Below, piece after piece: positions 15,589 to 28,100 of a DNA stretch of 64,000 nucleotides. A program made the translations under genes and the position numbers. The notes under the pieces are model-generated. The model had not been told where the DNA came from. It ran no database searches and saw only the letters and a list, made by a program, of their open reading frames with translations. The stretch's first letter is position 1, and every line of letters starts with the position of its first letter. Origin of the DNA: Candidatus Heimdallarchaeota archaeon LC_3. Its GTDB lineage: Archaea; Asgardarchaeota; Heimdallarchaeia; Hodarchaeales; LC-3. Location: assembly GCA_001940645.1 (NCBI GenBank), contig MDVS01000013.1:4246-68245 (forward strand). The letters are read 5' to 3'.

Positions 15589-17187
15589 ATGAATGTAATC
15601 AGTCATCCAAGTATTTTCAATGATGTTATTGGTCCGATAATGAGAGGACCATCAAGCTCACACTGCGCTGCCTCTGTACGAATAGGCAGAATTGCAAGAG
15701 ATTTAATGGATGGTAACATAGAAGAAGTCAAAATAGTATTTGACTGCAAAGGATCATTAGCAACGACCCATGAAAGTCAAGGATCTGATATGGGTCTTTA
15801 TGGTGGATTTACCGGCTGGGAAGCTTATGACGAAAGGTTATTGGATTATATTAACGCTGTAGAAGACACAATGATTAGAATATCTATAGATATCAAAGAT
15901 CTGAGTGATAGACATCCTAATACGTATAATTTATTAATAAAAAACAGTAAAGAACACCACCAAATGGTAGCTATTTCTACAGGAGGAGGGATGATCGAAA
16001 TAATTGAGATTGATGGAATAAAAGTCTCTATGATTGGAGATTATTATGAAACTTTAATTTTTAGTAATGATTCTAACCTTAAAAGTTACTTACAAAGAAA
16101 ACTCGATATAGAAGTGATTTTACTTGAGGAAAGTAATGATAATAAAATTATTGAATTAAAATCATCAAAATTTCTAGATAAAGAGACTAAAAATGACCTT
16201 ATGAGTAAATTTGATATTAGTTCTATAAAAGAAATTAATCCTGTTTTACCAATACTGTCTCGTAAAGGGATCAAATTACCCTTCACTACCTCTGAACAAA
16301 TGTTTCAATACAATAAAGAAAAAAATTTAGATTTATGGGAATTAGCTGTCATTTATGAGAGTATTAGAGGAAATATTTCTAAACAAGAAGTATTTCAGAA
16401 AATGAAAAATATTTGTAAGATTATGCGAAAATCGATACTAGAAGGTTTAGAGGGTACAGAGTATAATGATAGAATTTTGGATAACCAATCGGGTGAATTC
16501 AAAGATAAAATGAAAAACAATAAATTATTAGGAAGTGGTGTTTTAAATCAGATGATTCTTAATATAACTGCCATAATGGAAGTAAAGAGTTCTATGGGAG
16601 TAATTGTTGCTGCTCCAACAGCAGGTTCTTGTGGAACTTTACCAGGATCTTTAATAGCAGTAACTGAAATAATGGAATTACCTGAAGATGAATTAGTGAA
16701 AGCAATGTTTGCAGCAGGAATAATTGGTTTATTTATATCAATTCATGCCACTTTTGCAGCAGAATTAGGAGGTTGCCAAGCCGAATGTGGTTCAGCTTCA
16801 GGAATGGCTGCTGCAGGCTTGGTTTATCTTGGAAAAGGTAACATAATGAACGCAATAAGTGCTGCATCTATGGCACTTCAAAATGTTCTTGGAATGGTTT
16901 GTGATCCTGTTGGAAATAGGGTAGAAGTACCATGTCTTGGAAAAAATATTATTGCTGCGAGTAATGCCCTTTCATGCGCTAATATGGCGCTAGCTAACTA
17001 TGATCCCGTATTACCTTTAGATGAAGTTATTGAAGCAATGAATAAAGTAGGTAATAGCATTCCTTCTGAATTAAGATGTACAATATTAGGTGGATTATCT
17101 GTAACCAAAACATCAAAGAAATTAGAAAATAAACTTAAAAAAAGAAAATTGACTTCAAATAAACAAAAAAAAGATATAAATGTTTGA
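15589..17187 (+). CDS. sdaA: single-chain [4Fe-4S] L-serine dehydratase
   Basis: The beta domain is first (GPIMRGPSSSHCAASVRIGRIARD; ACT-like region near residue 150) and the alpha domain second (SSMGVIVAAPTAGSCGTLPGSL, GGCQAECGSASGMAAAGL, VCDPVGNRVEVPCLGKN). The Cys residues in GSCGT, CQAEC, VCDPV and VPCLG are those expected to hold or neighbour the iron-sulfur cluster that activates serine for loss of water. It converts L-serine to pyruvate and ammonia in the cytosol. At 532 residues it fits the fused type rather than split SdaAA/SdaAB. The C-terminal Lys-rich tail (KKRKLTSNKQKK) is extra. It is probably cotranscribed with the upstream dehydrogenase. Confidence 0.92.
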   Translation: MNVISHPSIFNDVIGPIMRGPSSSHCAASVRIGRIARDLMDGNIEEVKIVFDCKGSLATTHESQGSDMGLYGGFTGWEAYDERLLDYINAVEDTMIRISIDIKDLSDRHPNTYNLLIKNSKEHHQMVAISTGGGMIEIIEIDGIKVSMIGDYYETLIFSNDSNLKSYLQRKLDIEVILLEESNDNKIIELKSSKFLDKETKNDLMSKFDISSIKEINPVLPILSRKGIKLPFTTSEQMFQYNKEKNLDLWELAVIYESIRGNISKQEVFQKMKNICKIMRKSILEGLEGTEYNDRILDNQSGEFKDKMKNNKLLGSGVLNQMILNITAIMEVKSSMGVIVAAPTAGSCGTLPGSLIAVTEIMELPEDELVKAMFAAGIIGLFISIHATFAAELGGCQAECGSASGMAAAGLVYLGKGNIMNAISAASMALQNVLGMVCDPVGNRVEVPCLGKNIIAASNALSCANMALANYDPVLPLDEVIEAMNKVGNSIPSELRCTILGGLSVTKTSKKLENKLKKRKLTSNKQKKDINV

Positions 17188-17314
17188 AATAAAGAATTGT
17201 TATCAGAAATATCTGTATTTATCAATCCTTCAGATCCATGATCATCAACTTTAATTAAATAATTTGAGAAAAACTTAAAAGATTAAAATTATCACGCTAC
17301 TAAGGTTTTAAAAC

Positions 17315-17788
17315 ATGTCAGAATTAGTCAAACTAGCTTATAGAGGTTTCGGTGGATTTATTGCAGTTGTTTTAATATTCTCATTTTCAGTGACAGCATT
17401 TGCTCTATTTATGTCCGGTATTGGAGTCATTTTTGGTGCTATTTATGTATTAATTGATCCGGGCGTTCTTGATACTATTTCATTCAACTTTTTGGGTTCT
17501 AGATTGGATGATGCTAGCATAGCTGCGTTATTGTTGGTAGTAGCAACCATGATTTTATTCTTAGTAGCATCATTTTTTGTAGGACTTGTCCTTCTGATAT
17601 GGAAATCTGCTTTAAAACTTGATGAAGAATTAGGAAAAATTGTTGATAAAACAATCCCCTCAATAGAAGGTGGGAAACCTGATAAAATTTCTCAATTAGA
17701 ACGACTAGGAGCACTACGAAGTCAAGGAGTATTAAGTGAGGAAGAATTTAATAAAGAGAAGGCAAAAATTCTTCAAGAATATGAATGA
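17315..17788 (+). CDS. two-helix membrane protein with C-terminal SHOCT domain
   Basis: Two long hydrophobic segments (about 16-47 and 65-97) are followed by a soluble tail ending in a SHOCT motif: ISQLERLGALRSQGVLSEEEFNKEKAKIL, the usual L-x-x-L-x-x-x-G-x-(L/I)-(T/S)-x-E-E-F-x-x-x-K-x-x-L-L pattern. SHOCT is a short oligomerisation module, so the protein probably assembles in the membrane. A TATA-like CTTAAAAG at 17273 lies about 40 bp before the ATG. No enzyme activity is visible. Confidence 0.75.
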   Translation: MSELVKLAYRGFGGFIAVVLIFSFSVTAFALFMSGIGVIFGAIYVLIDPGVLDTISFNFLGSRLDDASIAALLLVVATMILFLVASFFVGLVLLIWKSALKLDEELGKIVDKTIPSIEGGKPDKISQLERLGALRSQGVLSEEEFNKEKAKILQEYE

Positions 17789-18013
17789 GAAGTAAATTTT
17801 AATCTGATTTTTATTTGACAAAACAAAAAAAATTTTATTAGTTCTCAGCAATTATTTAACATAAAGACATCTATTAGATATTTTATTTGACATTTTTTCG
17901 CACAATAAATAATAATCAAAAAGGATTGTTCGAATTTCATTTGTCATTGTAAAATTTTTTTTAATATCAATAATTTTGGACGAAATTATATTCATTTTCT
18001 TACGGTTCATTTT

Positions 18014-19042
18014 ATGAGTGAAATTATTGAAATTGATGGGACAATAGGAGGAGGATCAGTACTTAGACTTGGGATTCCACTGGCAATCGCTTTAGGAAAA
18101 AGTTTACGTATAACAAATGTTCGTCAAGTTAAGGAAAGAAGAAAAGGATTACAAGTTCAACACTTAACTGGATTAAATTTCCTTACTCAACTTACCGGAA
18201 GTCAATTATTAGGGGCCTCTATTGGATCACCTGAAGTTTACCTTACACCAGGTAATACAACTCCACCACCAAATTTTTTACCAAAAATTCAGGTTCCTAC
18301 ATCTGCTGCAGTATCATTGATTATTCAAATTGTTTCAAATTATGTTTTTGCTTCTCGAAAACCGATTGGGTTCGAATTTGAGGGAGGAGGTACTCATGTA
18401 AGTTATAGTCCAAATTTTGACGTATTACTCCAAGTAAACAAACCATTATTTGAAATGTTCGGTTTAAAAATGCATATCCAATTAGTCAAACCAGGTTTCT
18501 TCCCTCAGGGGGGAGCTATGGGAAGAGTATACATGGAACCGGTTCCTTTATCTAAGACAATACTCACATCAGGAGAAATTGAAAGCATAGACGTTATTAG
18601 TAGTGCATCTTCTAGTCTTCGTGCTCAAAAGGTTGCTGAAAAACAAATAAGTGGTTTCAAATCAGTGTTAAAACCTGATAGAACTTTCGCAGGATATGCG
18701 GATTCAGTTAACCCTGGGTATGCTTGTAGTGGAATAATTAAATATAAATCAAAATCTTTTAAAGGTGTTGCTAAGGTTGGTGGTCAGAATGATTCGCCAA
18801 TCGACATTGGAAAAGAAACAGCAAAAATGACTAAAGATGAAAGAGATAATCCTGCCTCTGTTGATGAACAGTTAGCAGATCAACTCATTCTTCCACTTGC
18901 TTTTGCACCAAGTGGATCTCAATATACTTTTGATAAGATGTATGAGCATGTGGACACAAACCTTAAAGTGATAAAATATTTAATGGGAGATATACTAGAT
19001 TTACAGAAAGAAAATGGAATATTTTTTTTAACAAAAAAATAA
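18014..19042 (+). CDS. rtcA: RNA 3'-terminal phosphate cyclase
   Basis: The N-terminus EIDGTIGGGSVLRLGIPLAIALGKSLRITNVR and VKERRKGLQVQHLTGLN are the RtcA signature. Later GFFPQGGAMGRVYM and DEQLADQLILPLAFA...GSQYTF are present. The catalytic His that forms the AMP adduct is expected in YEHVDTNLKVIKYL near residue 317. It converts RNA 3'-phosphate to 2',3'-cyclic phosphate using ATP. At 342 residues it is a normal length. No rtcB ligase gene is nearby, so it stands alone. ATG at 18014. Confidence 0.93.
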   Translation: MSEIIEIDGTIGGGSVLRLGIPLAIALGKSLRITNVRQVKERRKGLQVQHLTGLNFLTQLTGSQLLGASIGSPEVYLTPGNTTPPPNFLPKIQVPTSAAVSLIIQIVSNYVFASRKPIGFEFEGGGTHVSYSPNFDVLLQVNKPLFEMFGLKMHIQLVKPGFFPQGGAMGRVYMEPVPLSKTILTSGEIESIDVISSASSSLRAQKVAEKQISGFKSVLKPDRTFAGYADSVNPGYACSGIIKYKSKSFKGVAKVGGQNDSPIDIGKETAKMTKDERDNPASVDEQLADQLILPLAFAPSGSQYTFDKMYEHVDTNLKVIKYLMGDILDLQKENGIFFLTKK

Positions 19043-19181
19043 TGATCTAATTATTTAATTAAATTACCAAGTATAAAATTTAAATCTAATATTTTAGATG
19101 CTAAGGGAATCTTGACTCCAATCTACTTCTAATTAGTAAAAGAAAAAAATTTATTCTAATCTAAGTACGGACAATTTATTT

Positions 19182-22100
19182 CTAAGAAATTTCTCCATCA
19201 TAACTATTCCATATTTCCTTTGTTTCTAGTTCAATAGTATCATAAAGATCTAAATGAGATAAAGCCACAGACGAAATTAAATTTCTTATCTCAATTAACA
19301 AAGACATAACTTTATCCTTTTCTTTTCCTTCTGGATCAGCATCTAATATTCTATGAATTTTAAATGCTAAACTTCTAATTTGGTTAGCAAATTGGCTAAT
19401 TAAGGGAAATACTTCTTTAGGAAGCATTATATTTAACATTAAATTTTCAGCACCACCTCTTGCTTCCGGTCTATTTAGAGAAAACGAATAGGATAATACT
19501 TTAATCTGATTAAGTGGGTCAATTGAAAATGTAAAACTTGATTGTTCCTCATCTGTGAAGTTTTCAACAAAACGACCCGTACTGAAAGATATATCAGCTA
19601 GATCAAGTAGAACATTATAATTATCTTTTAAAAACGCAGGTTCAAACATTACTGGTAAAGGACCATGACGTTGGTCGAAGAAACTGATGACTGCTCCTAG
19701 AGAATATAAATCTATAGAGTCCTGGATTTCTTTAGGTTTGAGATTCTTTATATTGCTCATTACTGATTCAATATCTAATCCAACTAACTCTTTAGAACGA
19801 AATTTCTTATTAATAATAAAGGATAAAATTAAAACAACTGCAAAAATAATTATTGCGTAAATCCCAAATTCCTCAGGTGAAATTCCCACTGAAGGAAGAA
19901 TATATTGGAATAGATTTTCAGAATCAGTTCCTTGAGGCCAAGCATTTTCATTAATATTGCCAGATTGATCAGATAAAAGAATTTGATAAAGAATATAAAC
20001 TGATTCGTCTGGATTGAAATCAATAGTAACAGAATAATAGGTTTCATTTATTTTTTGCAAGTCTATTTCCTTAAAATCACTTTGAGTTGACCCTGATAAT
20101 TTAAAACGGTTCGTGTTAGCTTCTGAATTGGTTGAAACAAATGAATAAAATAATGTTGCAGTTTGGATAGAACTTCCAAATTCAATTATCTTCACAGTAA
20201 AAGTCACTTCACTGGGATTTTCATCATTATCAAATGTTATTTCAACATCATCTACACGTGGAGGAGCAGTATCTAAGAAGGGAAAAGTGAAACTTACGTA
20301 ATTAGTAATTAGACTTGTCACATTTTCATATCTAACTCTAGATGATGCTTCTGTAATAACAATAACATCAGAACCAAGCATAGAATAATTAGTATAAAAC
20401 CATTCATAAACAAAATGTGTTCCATTATGATTAGCAATAACAAATAATTCTTCAGTATTGTTTATAATAATGAGTAGACTAATAGTTGGTCTGGTTCCAC
20501 CAATAGGATTAATAGGATTACCTGTCACATCAAACCAAAATATGAAATGTCCTTCGGTATCATTAATCGGAACAACACTGAAATCTACAATTTCTGGAAT
20601 GTTTTCAATAGATTTCTTACTAGAAGTAATAATTGAACCTGTACCATCACCATCAAATGAAATTATCTTAACATACCAGATTTGTCCCGGAACTGTTTCA
20701 CTAGAGGGAATAGTTGTTAAATTATCGTATTGAGATTGGTGAACATCATTGATAAACCACATTATTTTGGATTGATCCACATCAAGTTTATCAGCATCAG
20801 AAAAACCATAAATAATTCTTATATCTTCATTTTCAACAAAAAAATGCTCAAATTCTGTATTAATGAATTCTAGATCTTCCACAAGTGGAATTGAGTTAAT
20901 AACTCTTATTAAATTAGAACTGTAAGATTTAGACCAATCATCAGAATCATAAACGTTAACTAAAGCAAACCAAAGTTGATCTTTAGACAAAGAATTAGCA
21001 GAAATTTGTGATTGGTTGTCCCAAATGGGCTGGTAAGTCCAAATTGATAAATTTATGTCAAATAAATACCATGTGATATTACTTTCAGCTTCAGCTTCAT
21101 TATCGATGTCAGAAAAGATCCAATCTAATGATATATCAATTGTTACATTTAGATTAGTATCATTATTATTCAAATAAATATTAGATAAGGTAGCAATTGA
21201 ATTTTGTATTGTCACAGAGCCAGAAAGAACGAGTGCACTAAAATCATTTCCATCAAATACCTGAATTTCAACCCACCAGATGTCATTCTTAGAAATTAAA
21301 ACAGATGGTACAATCATACTTCCATTTAAACCAGGTTGGATAACCCCAAATTTGTACCAATAAGTAATTATTTGTGAAGTGTTTTCTGCGTCAAGATCTA
21401 CATCAGAATAATCCCAAGACAATACAAGGGAGTTATTGGTGAAGAGAATGGGATAATTTGCACTAATTGTAATATTTTCAACAACAGGAATAGAATTCTG
21501 GATCAGAACTGAAGGTGATTGATGAACAGTTGAGTTTGTGCGACCATCAGATATTACTAATTTAAAATACCATATTTCACCTTTGGTTGTGGCAGAAGAA
21601 TTAATTTTTGTCTCATTATAATAATCGGGATAATAAATTCCATTGACAAACCATGTAATTTCTACCATGGTTATTTCATCTAAATCAGCATCAGAATAGA
21701 AAAAGTTCTCAGAAAATGATAAATTTGCATGTAAATCTGTAGTAGTATATGTAATAGATGGAGAAATAATAGTTACTTCAATTGTAGGTTGAGAATTTCC
21801 AATAAGTATTTCTAATGAAATCAATTCACCAAAATCGGTACCATCTGATACTTTAACAGTAACATTCCATGTATCACCACCAAATATTAAACTTCCGGCT
21901 ATATTGACAGAATTATTTAATACAGATTGTAAAACACCATTTTTGTACCAACGGATTTCAGTCCCTATTTCGTCATCACCACTATCAGAATCACTCCAGA
22001 CATAAGATAATGTAATAGTCTCTCCAGCTGTAGGAAATTCAGGAGTAATTGTTAATGTTCCTTGAATATAGGGATCACTATTAATAATTTCGATAGAAAT

Positions 22101-25100
22101 AGAAGAACTATTTAAATCAACAAGAGGGGAATATTCCTCGCCATCATAAACTTGGATTTTATAAGACCAAAACTGTCCCTTAGACGTTTCTTGTGGGAAT
22201 AGAGTGGTTTCATTATCTTTAGATGGATAATGTGTTCCGTATAGATACCAAATGATAATTAGACTTATTTCGTCATTAGAATCATTATCACTATCATAGA
22301 ATATATAAAAAATCTCTATACTGTCCGTTGTGGTAATATCAGTAGTTTTATTGAAAGAGGGTATCTCCGATAAAGTTGGAGCAGTATTAAGTATTATTAC
22401 TTGTGTAGATGTATAAATAATAGAGAAATCTTCTCCATCATAAACTTGAAGTTGGAAATGCCAATTTTCTCCTTTAGCTGTAGCATTTGAAGGCAAGATA
22501 GATAAATTATCAAAAGTAATAATAGGTTGATTGTCTTTATACCAAGTGATGTTGTAAATTAATCCTTCACTATCTCCATCAACATCGAAATAACTCCAGA
22601 TAGCTGAAAGTTCATTTGTAGTTAATGGAGCTTGGTTTTCTATATCATAGTTTGATGCCTCTGGTATTGTATTCAATACCAAAGCTGTTACTAAACTAAT
22701 AGATGAGTTATAAATGTTAGAAAAGGTTGTACCATCGTGAACTTGTAAGAGATAATACCAAATTTCACTTTTAGTTGTAGCAGTATTTTCAACAAAAGAT
22801 AAATTATCATAACTAGGTTGATAAACACCATCTTTATACCATGTTATATTCAAAATAACGCTTTGTGTATCACCATCTACATCAGCAAACGTCCAAGTAG
22901 CTACTAATTTATCAGATGTTCTAGGATTATTAGTGATTCCAAGATTAGAAACAGTAGGAGCTGTATTTTGAATTTGAATAGTTGGTGATTGATAAAGAAT
23001 CGAATAATTTTCTCCATCAAAGACACTTAGTCGATAAAACCAGATTTGATTTTTTGTCGTATTTCCAGAATCAATAGTTCGTAATCCATTTAAGGAATTT
23101 TGAGGGTTATTACTTTTATACCAAAAAATCTCCCATGATGGATTTTCTAAATCATTATCAACATCAGAAAAGGCCCAGTTAGCAACCAAATCATCAGAAG
23201 TAAGTGGATTAGGATTATCAAATCTCAAATTTGTAGCTTCTGGTGCTGAGTTTAATATAGTTGTAGAAATTAGGTAATCAGATGAATTATAATGAATCAA
23301 GGAATAATTTTCCCCGTCATACACTTGTAAAATGAAATACCAGACTTGATTTTTACTGGTATTCCCTGCTAATACAGTAGTGGAATTTGTTAAACTTCCT
23401 TGAAGAGTATGGTTTTTATACCAAGTTATATTATATAGGACGCTTTCTTCATCACCATCTACGTCAAAAAAAGTCCAACCTGCTTCTAAATTTGTGGTAT
23501 TATCCGCGTTCTGAGTAATGGTAAAGGCAAATGCAGTTGGTGCTGTGTTAATGATAGTGATATTTTGTGATATCACGAGTGTTAGATTAAATTCAAAAAT
23601 ATCTCGAGCTAGAACAGTAAAATGCCACTTTTCGTCTTTATTTGTAGCACCGGAAAGTATTGTTTTTGTATCATTAAATTCAGGTTGTAATACACCATCC
23701 TTATACCAACGTATTTCTGATCCAGACTCGGGATGTCCATCCGGATCAGAATAAGTATAACTTGCTACTAAATCATCTATTGTACTTGCAGTAATTGAAC
23801 TTATAGACAGATCAGATGCCATTGGAACATTATTAGAAGATCCAGAACCAATAATAATACCATCAGAGGTAATATTAGCACTATAATCACTTCCATCAAA
23901 TACACTAATTATATAATAAAACCAGTCACCATCAGTTGTATTATCCGCAATAATTATTGTTTTATTGTCATAATATGCATTATATTCGTTTTTGATAAAC
24001 CACCAAACAATAAGCAAAGACTGATTTTCCAAATCACCATCTAGATCGTCATAAGTATAATCTATTTCAAAAGCATCATTTACTGTAGGATTTGAATCAT
24101 TAAACGCTACGTCAGTTCCTATAGCAACTGTTGGTAAAGAATTTTGGATTACAACCTCAGTTGAGTTAACCGGTATAGAAAAAGTGTCTCCATCATAAAT
24201 CTGAAGAATAAAATTCCATAATTCACCTTTTGTTGTATCAGTACTGTTAACAATTGTAAAATTGTTATATGTAGGTTGATGAACTCCATTCTTATACCAA
24301 GTAATGTTCTTAAATCCTGGATCAATGTCTCCTAACCCATCGTTGTCTTGTTCATCCCAATTAGCTACTAAATCATCAGTTGTATGAGGATTTTGATTTG
24401 TAATATTCACATTGGATGTTGTGGGTATAGAATTAAGAATCATAGTTGAAGCTAGGTAATCGGATGAGTTGTAAATAACAGAAAATATTTCACCATCATA
24501 CACTTGTAAAAGATAATGCCAAGTTTCACCTTTAGTTGTCGCAATGCTATCAACAGTTGAATAATTATCAAATGCTGGTTGATAAACACCATCTTTATAC
24601 CAAGTAAGATTTACTATAGCACTTGGAGCATCATTATCATCATCATTAAATGTCCACGTAGCATCTAACTGATTAGTAGTGGTTGGATTTTGAGTGATAT
24701 TCATATCAAGAACCGTAGGTGCTGAATTTAAAATTTGAACCGAAGATGGTTGATAAACAGTTGAGTAATTCGTTCCATCAAAAACTTGTAACTTAAAATA
24801 CCAGATATCAGTTTTCGTTGTATTTCCAGATAAAACAGTTTTTGTATCATTTAAACCAGTTTGAAGTTCGTTGTTTTTGAACCAAAGGAGAATCCAATTT
24901 GAATTCTCAGGATCAAGATCAAGATCATCATATGTCCAGTTAGCAACAAGATTATCTGTGGTCAAAGGAAATGAGTTTAAAATTATAACATTTGAAGCTG
25001 TAGGAATGCTGTTTAAAATAGTTACACTTGTTGAATTTACCCAATTGGAATATTCACTACCATCGTGTACACGTATTTTGAAATTCCAACTTTCTCCTAT

Positions 25101-28100
25101 TGTTGTAGCTGTATTTGGTAATAATGTAAGATTATTATAACTACTCTCTAAAATTCCATTTTTATACCATAATATTTCAGTAGAACCCACATTTTGTGAA
25201 TCTCCATCCAAATCCGTATAATCGTATAAAGCTGTTAGTGTGGAGGTATTTATTGGATTATTGGGAGTGATTTGCATGTTTAATACCTCTGGTATAGTAT
25301 TCCCAACAGTAATTGTTGCACTAGTGGCTATTACTCCAAAAAGACTACCATCTTTTGGTTTAACGGTAACATACCACTGACTTCCACGATCTAACGCAGA
25401 GCTTGGTATAGTTGTTAAATCATTATGAACAGGTCGGGGTATAAAAATTCCACTACTATTTTCATACCATCGAATTTCGCTTCCTGATTCGAGATCATAA
25501 TCAATATCAAAAAAAGAGTAACTTAAAGTTAAGCTTTCATTACTTGTAACATTAACTGGACTCAAATTAAGATTTGATACTTCTGGAGCTTTATTTACTA
25601 CTGTACCTGAGACTGGTGAAGAAGTCAAAGAATTGCCTGCTGTGTCATTCACCGTTATGGTAAAAAATATTACTCCTTTTTCCATTAAAATTGTATCGTT
25701 GATATATTCAGAACCGCTTTTCTGCATAATAGCAATATTAGAACTATTACAGGAGCATGTAGTAACATTTACATAAACTGTATCGATTATACCCCAAGAA
25801 TCGCTTACATTTACTCTGAAAGTACCGTTATATCCTAATGAACCAACATAAAGAATATCTGGAACGCTAGGTATTGTATTATCACTACTAAATGTATGGT
25901 TATCTGGTGTAGAAGGTAAAGATAGAAGATTTCCGGTTAAATCAGAAGCATTAAAAACCTGAAAAGTATAATATCCACCAAATTCCACTGCTAGCTGTTT
26001 AATCCATAAACTACCATTATATGTCATTTGATAATAAGAAGAATTTATTTCTAAAAATACATTATCTGGTCCTGCTAAACTATCATCAGTGACATTAGCC
26101 CAAAATGTTCCTGTTCCTGTTCCAAAATCGTTTACACCAGAATCATGATAAGTCGGAGCTGTAATATCAGGATTATTAGCAAAAATCAATGCAGCATCAA
26201 TAAACCATGAGTCCTTAGTACTATCAGAAACTCTTGTAGCATCCTGAAATCTGATAGTGAAAATTGAAGATGATAAATAATTTTTGACAGAAATATTATT
26301 CCAAGAATTTTCATTTAAGCTGGGAATAAAGTTGTCCCAACCTGCTCCAGTACTATTCCAAAAGTCTACTTTCACATTTTCAGATCCACTGAAGGAACCA
26401 GTCCTAATTTTTAGCTCTACTTCTTCTAAAAAGTATGGTACTTCTGTCCATTGAATTTCCTGAGTCATTTGATAATCCGCTGAAACTTCTATAGGTGCTA
26501 GAGCAAATTGCTGACCACTATTTTCTTCAGCAAGATCCAAAAACCAAGTTTTATCCCCGGTTCCCCCAGCAATATCAAGTGTAAAGTAAGCAGAAGATAG
26601 ACCTAAACCATTTCCAGGATTAGACCGTTCTTCTGCTCCTATATGGGTTGTACCACTTGGATTTCCTCCTGTGGTAGGTGTGTCGTCATCATCATTTACC
26701 TCATATAACCAGATCATTGCATTATCAATAGTTGTAGTGATTGATGGACTTGTAGGTTCAACAGAGGTTTGTGGATCTTGTTCAATTGCTACTGTACCCT
26801 CTACATTGATTGGAGATGTTGTATTTACATTTCTGAAAGTGTTAATCTGTCCTACCCATCCACTTCCAAAAGACCACGTCCATGAATAGGAAGAAGATTC
26901 AGAGACACCAGCTATTTTCCAATAAATGTATATATGTTGGCCGGAACCAGCATCAATAGTGTAATCAGTTTGTAATGTCCAACCTGAAGGAGAAGAAGAC
27001 ATTGTTGACCCATCAGTGTCACCTCCAATAGTTGATGCTAATATCGCTATCATGAAATCGTCTTCTTCAGTACCTACGGGTTTATTAATCGATGCTGTGG
27101 TGTTTAACTCTGCTCCTTGAGCCGAAGAAAAGCTGATGAATGTTATATCCGCAAATTTCGATTCCTTTAATTCTGCATAATTAGAGTCCTCTGCCTGCAT
27201 ATTAGTAAAATCTGTTAAAACCCCTTCATCATTCGATGAATCAATATCTGATAAATCAGAACTAACAAAAGATTCTTTTGAACCAGGTCCTGTTATTTTT
27301 AGCAATACCGAATCAATTTCCCACCATTCGGCATTTTCATCCGGTATCATCTCAATAAAACGAATATTATAAGTAGAAGTAATAATTGAAACAGTAATAT
27401 TGTTCCAAGAATTTGCTACTAGAGAATCAGTAATCGTTGACCAAACGGAACCTGTCCAGTATTGAACTCCTAAATCTGTGGAACTTAAAGACCCAGTTTT
27501 TATAGCTAATTCTTTTGAACCTAAAAAATGAACTACATTGGTGAATTGCATCTCTTGCTCGAATACACTTAATTCCCACGTTGGAACATCTGCTGAGAAA
27601 GCTCCTGATCCAGACAAGGAAGCATTATTATTCCCTGCAGAATCAGTATAATCATTATCTAACTTGTAGTAATATACTAATCCCGTTTCACCCCCAGCTA
27701 ATGTTTTATTATAATCATTTAGAATCTCATTCATTGATCTAACTTGACTATAAATCCGAATATCATCCATATGTCCATCAATTGGCTGACCTCCGGATCC
27801 ATAACCACGTCCAAAATAAACTGAGTTTTGTGAAAGTGTTGAGACAGTTCCAGTCCAAAATCCAGATGCAGGACTCCCAGAGTCTAACGCTGGTGAAGCG
27901 GATTCTGTTCCAATATAGAAATATAAATTATTTGCAACTTCATCCCAAGTTAGTGCAATAAAAAACCACGCATTTGTAGTAAAAAGTGTTGTTGAGGTAA
28001 AATGAGGTCCTCCTGCTCCCCAATTAGCTTTGAGATAAGATCCCTGTAAAAATAGATCTTGTTTTTTATCCATTCCTAAGGGCCGACCACTTGATACCGA

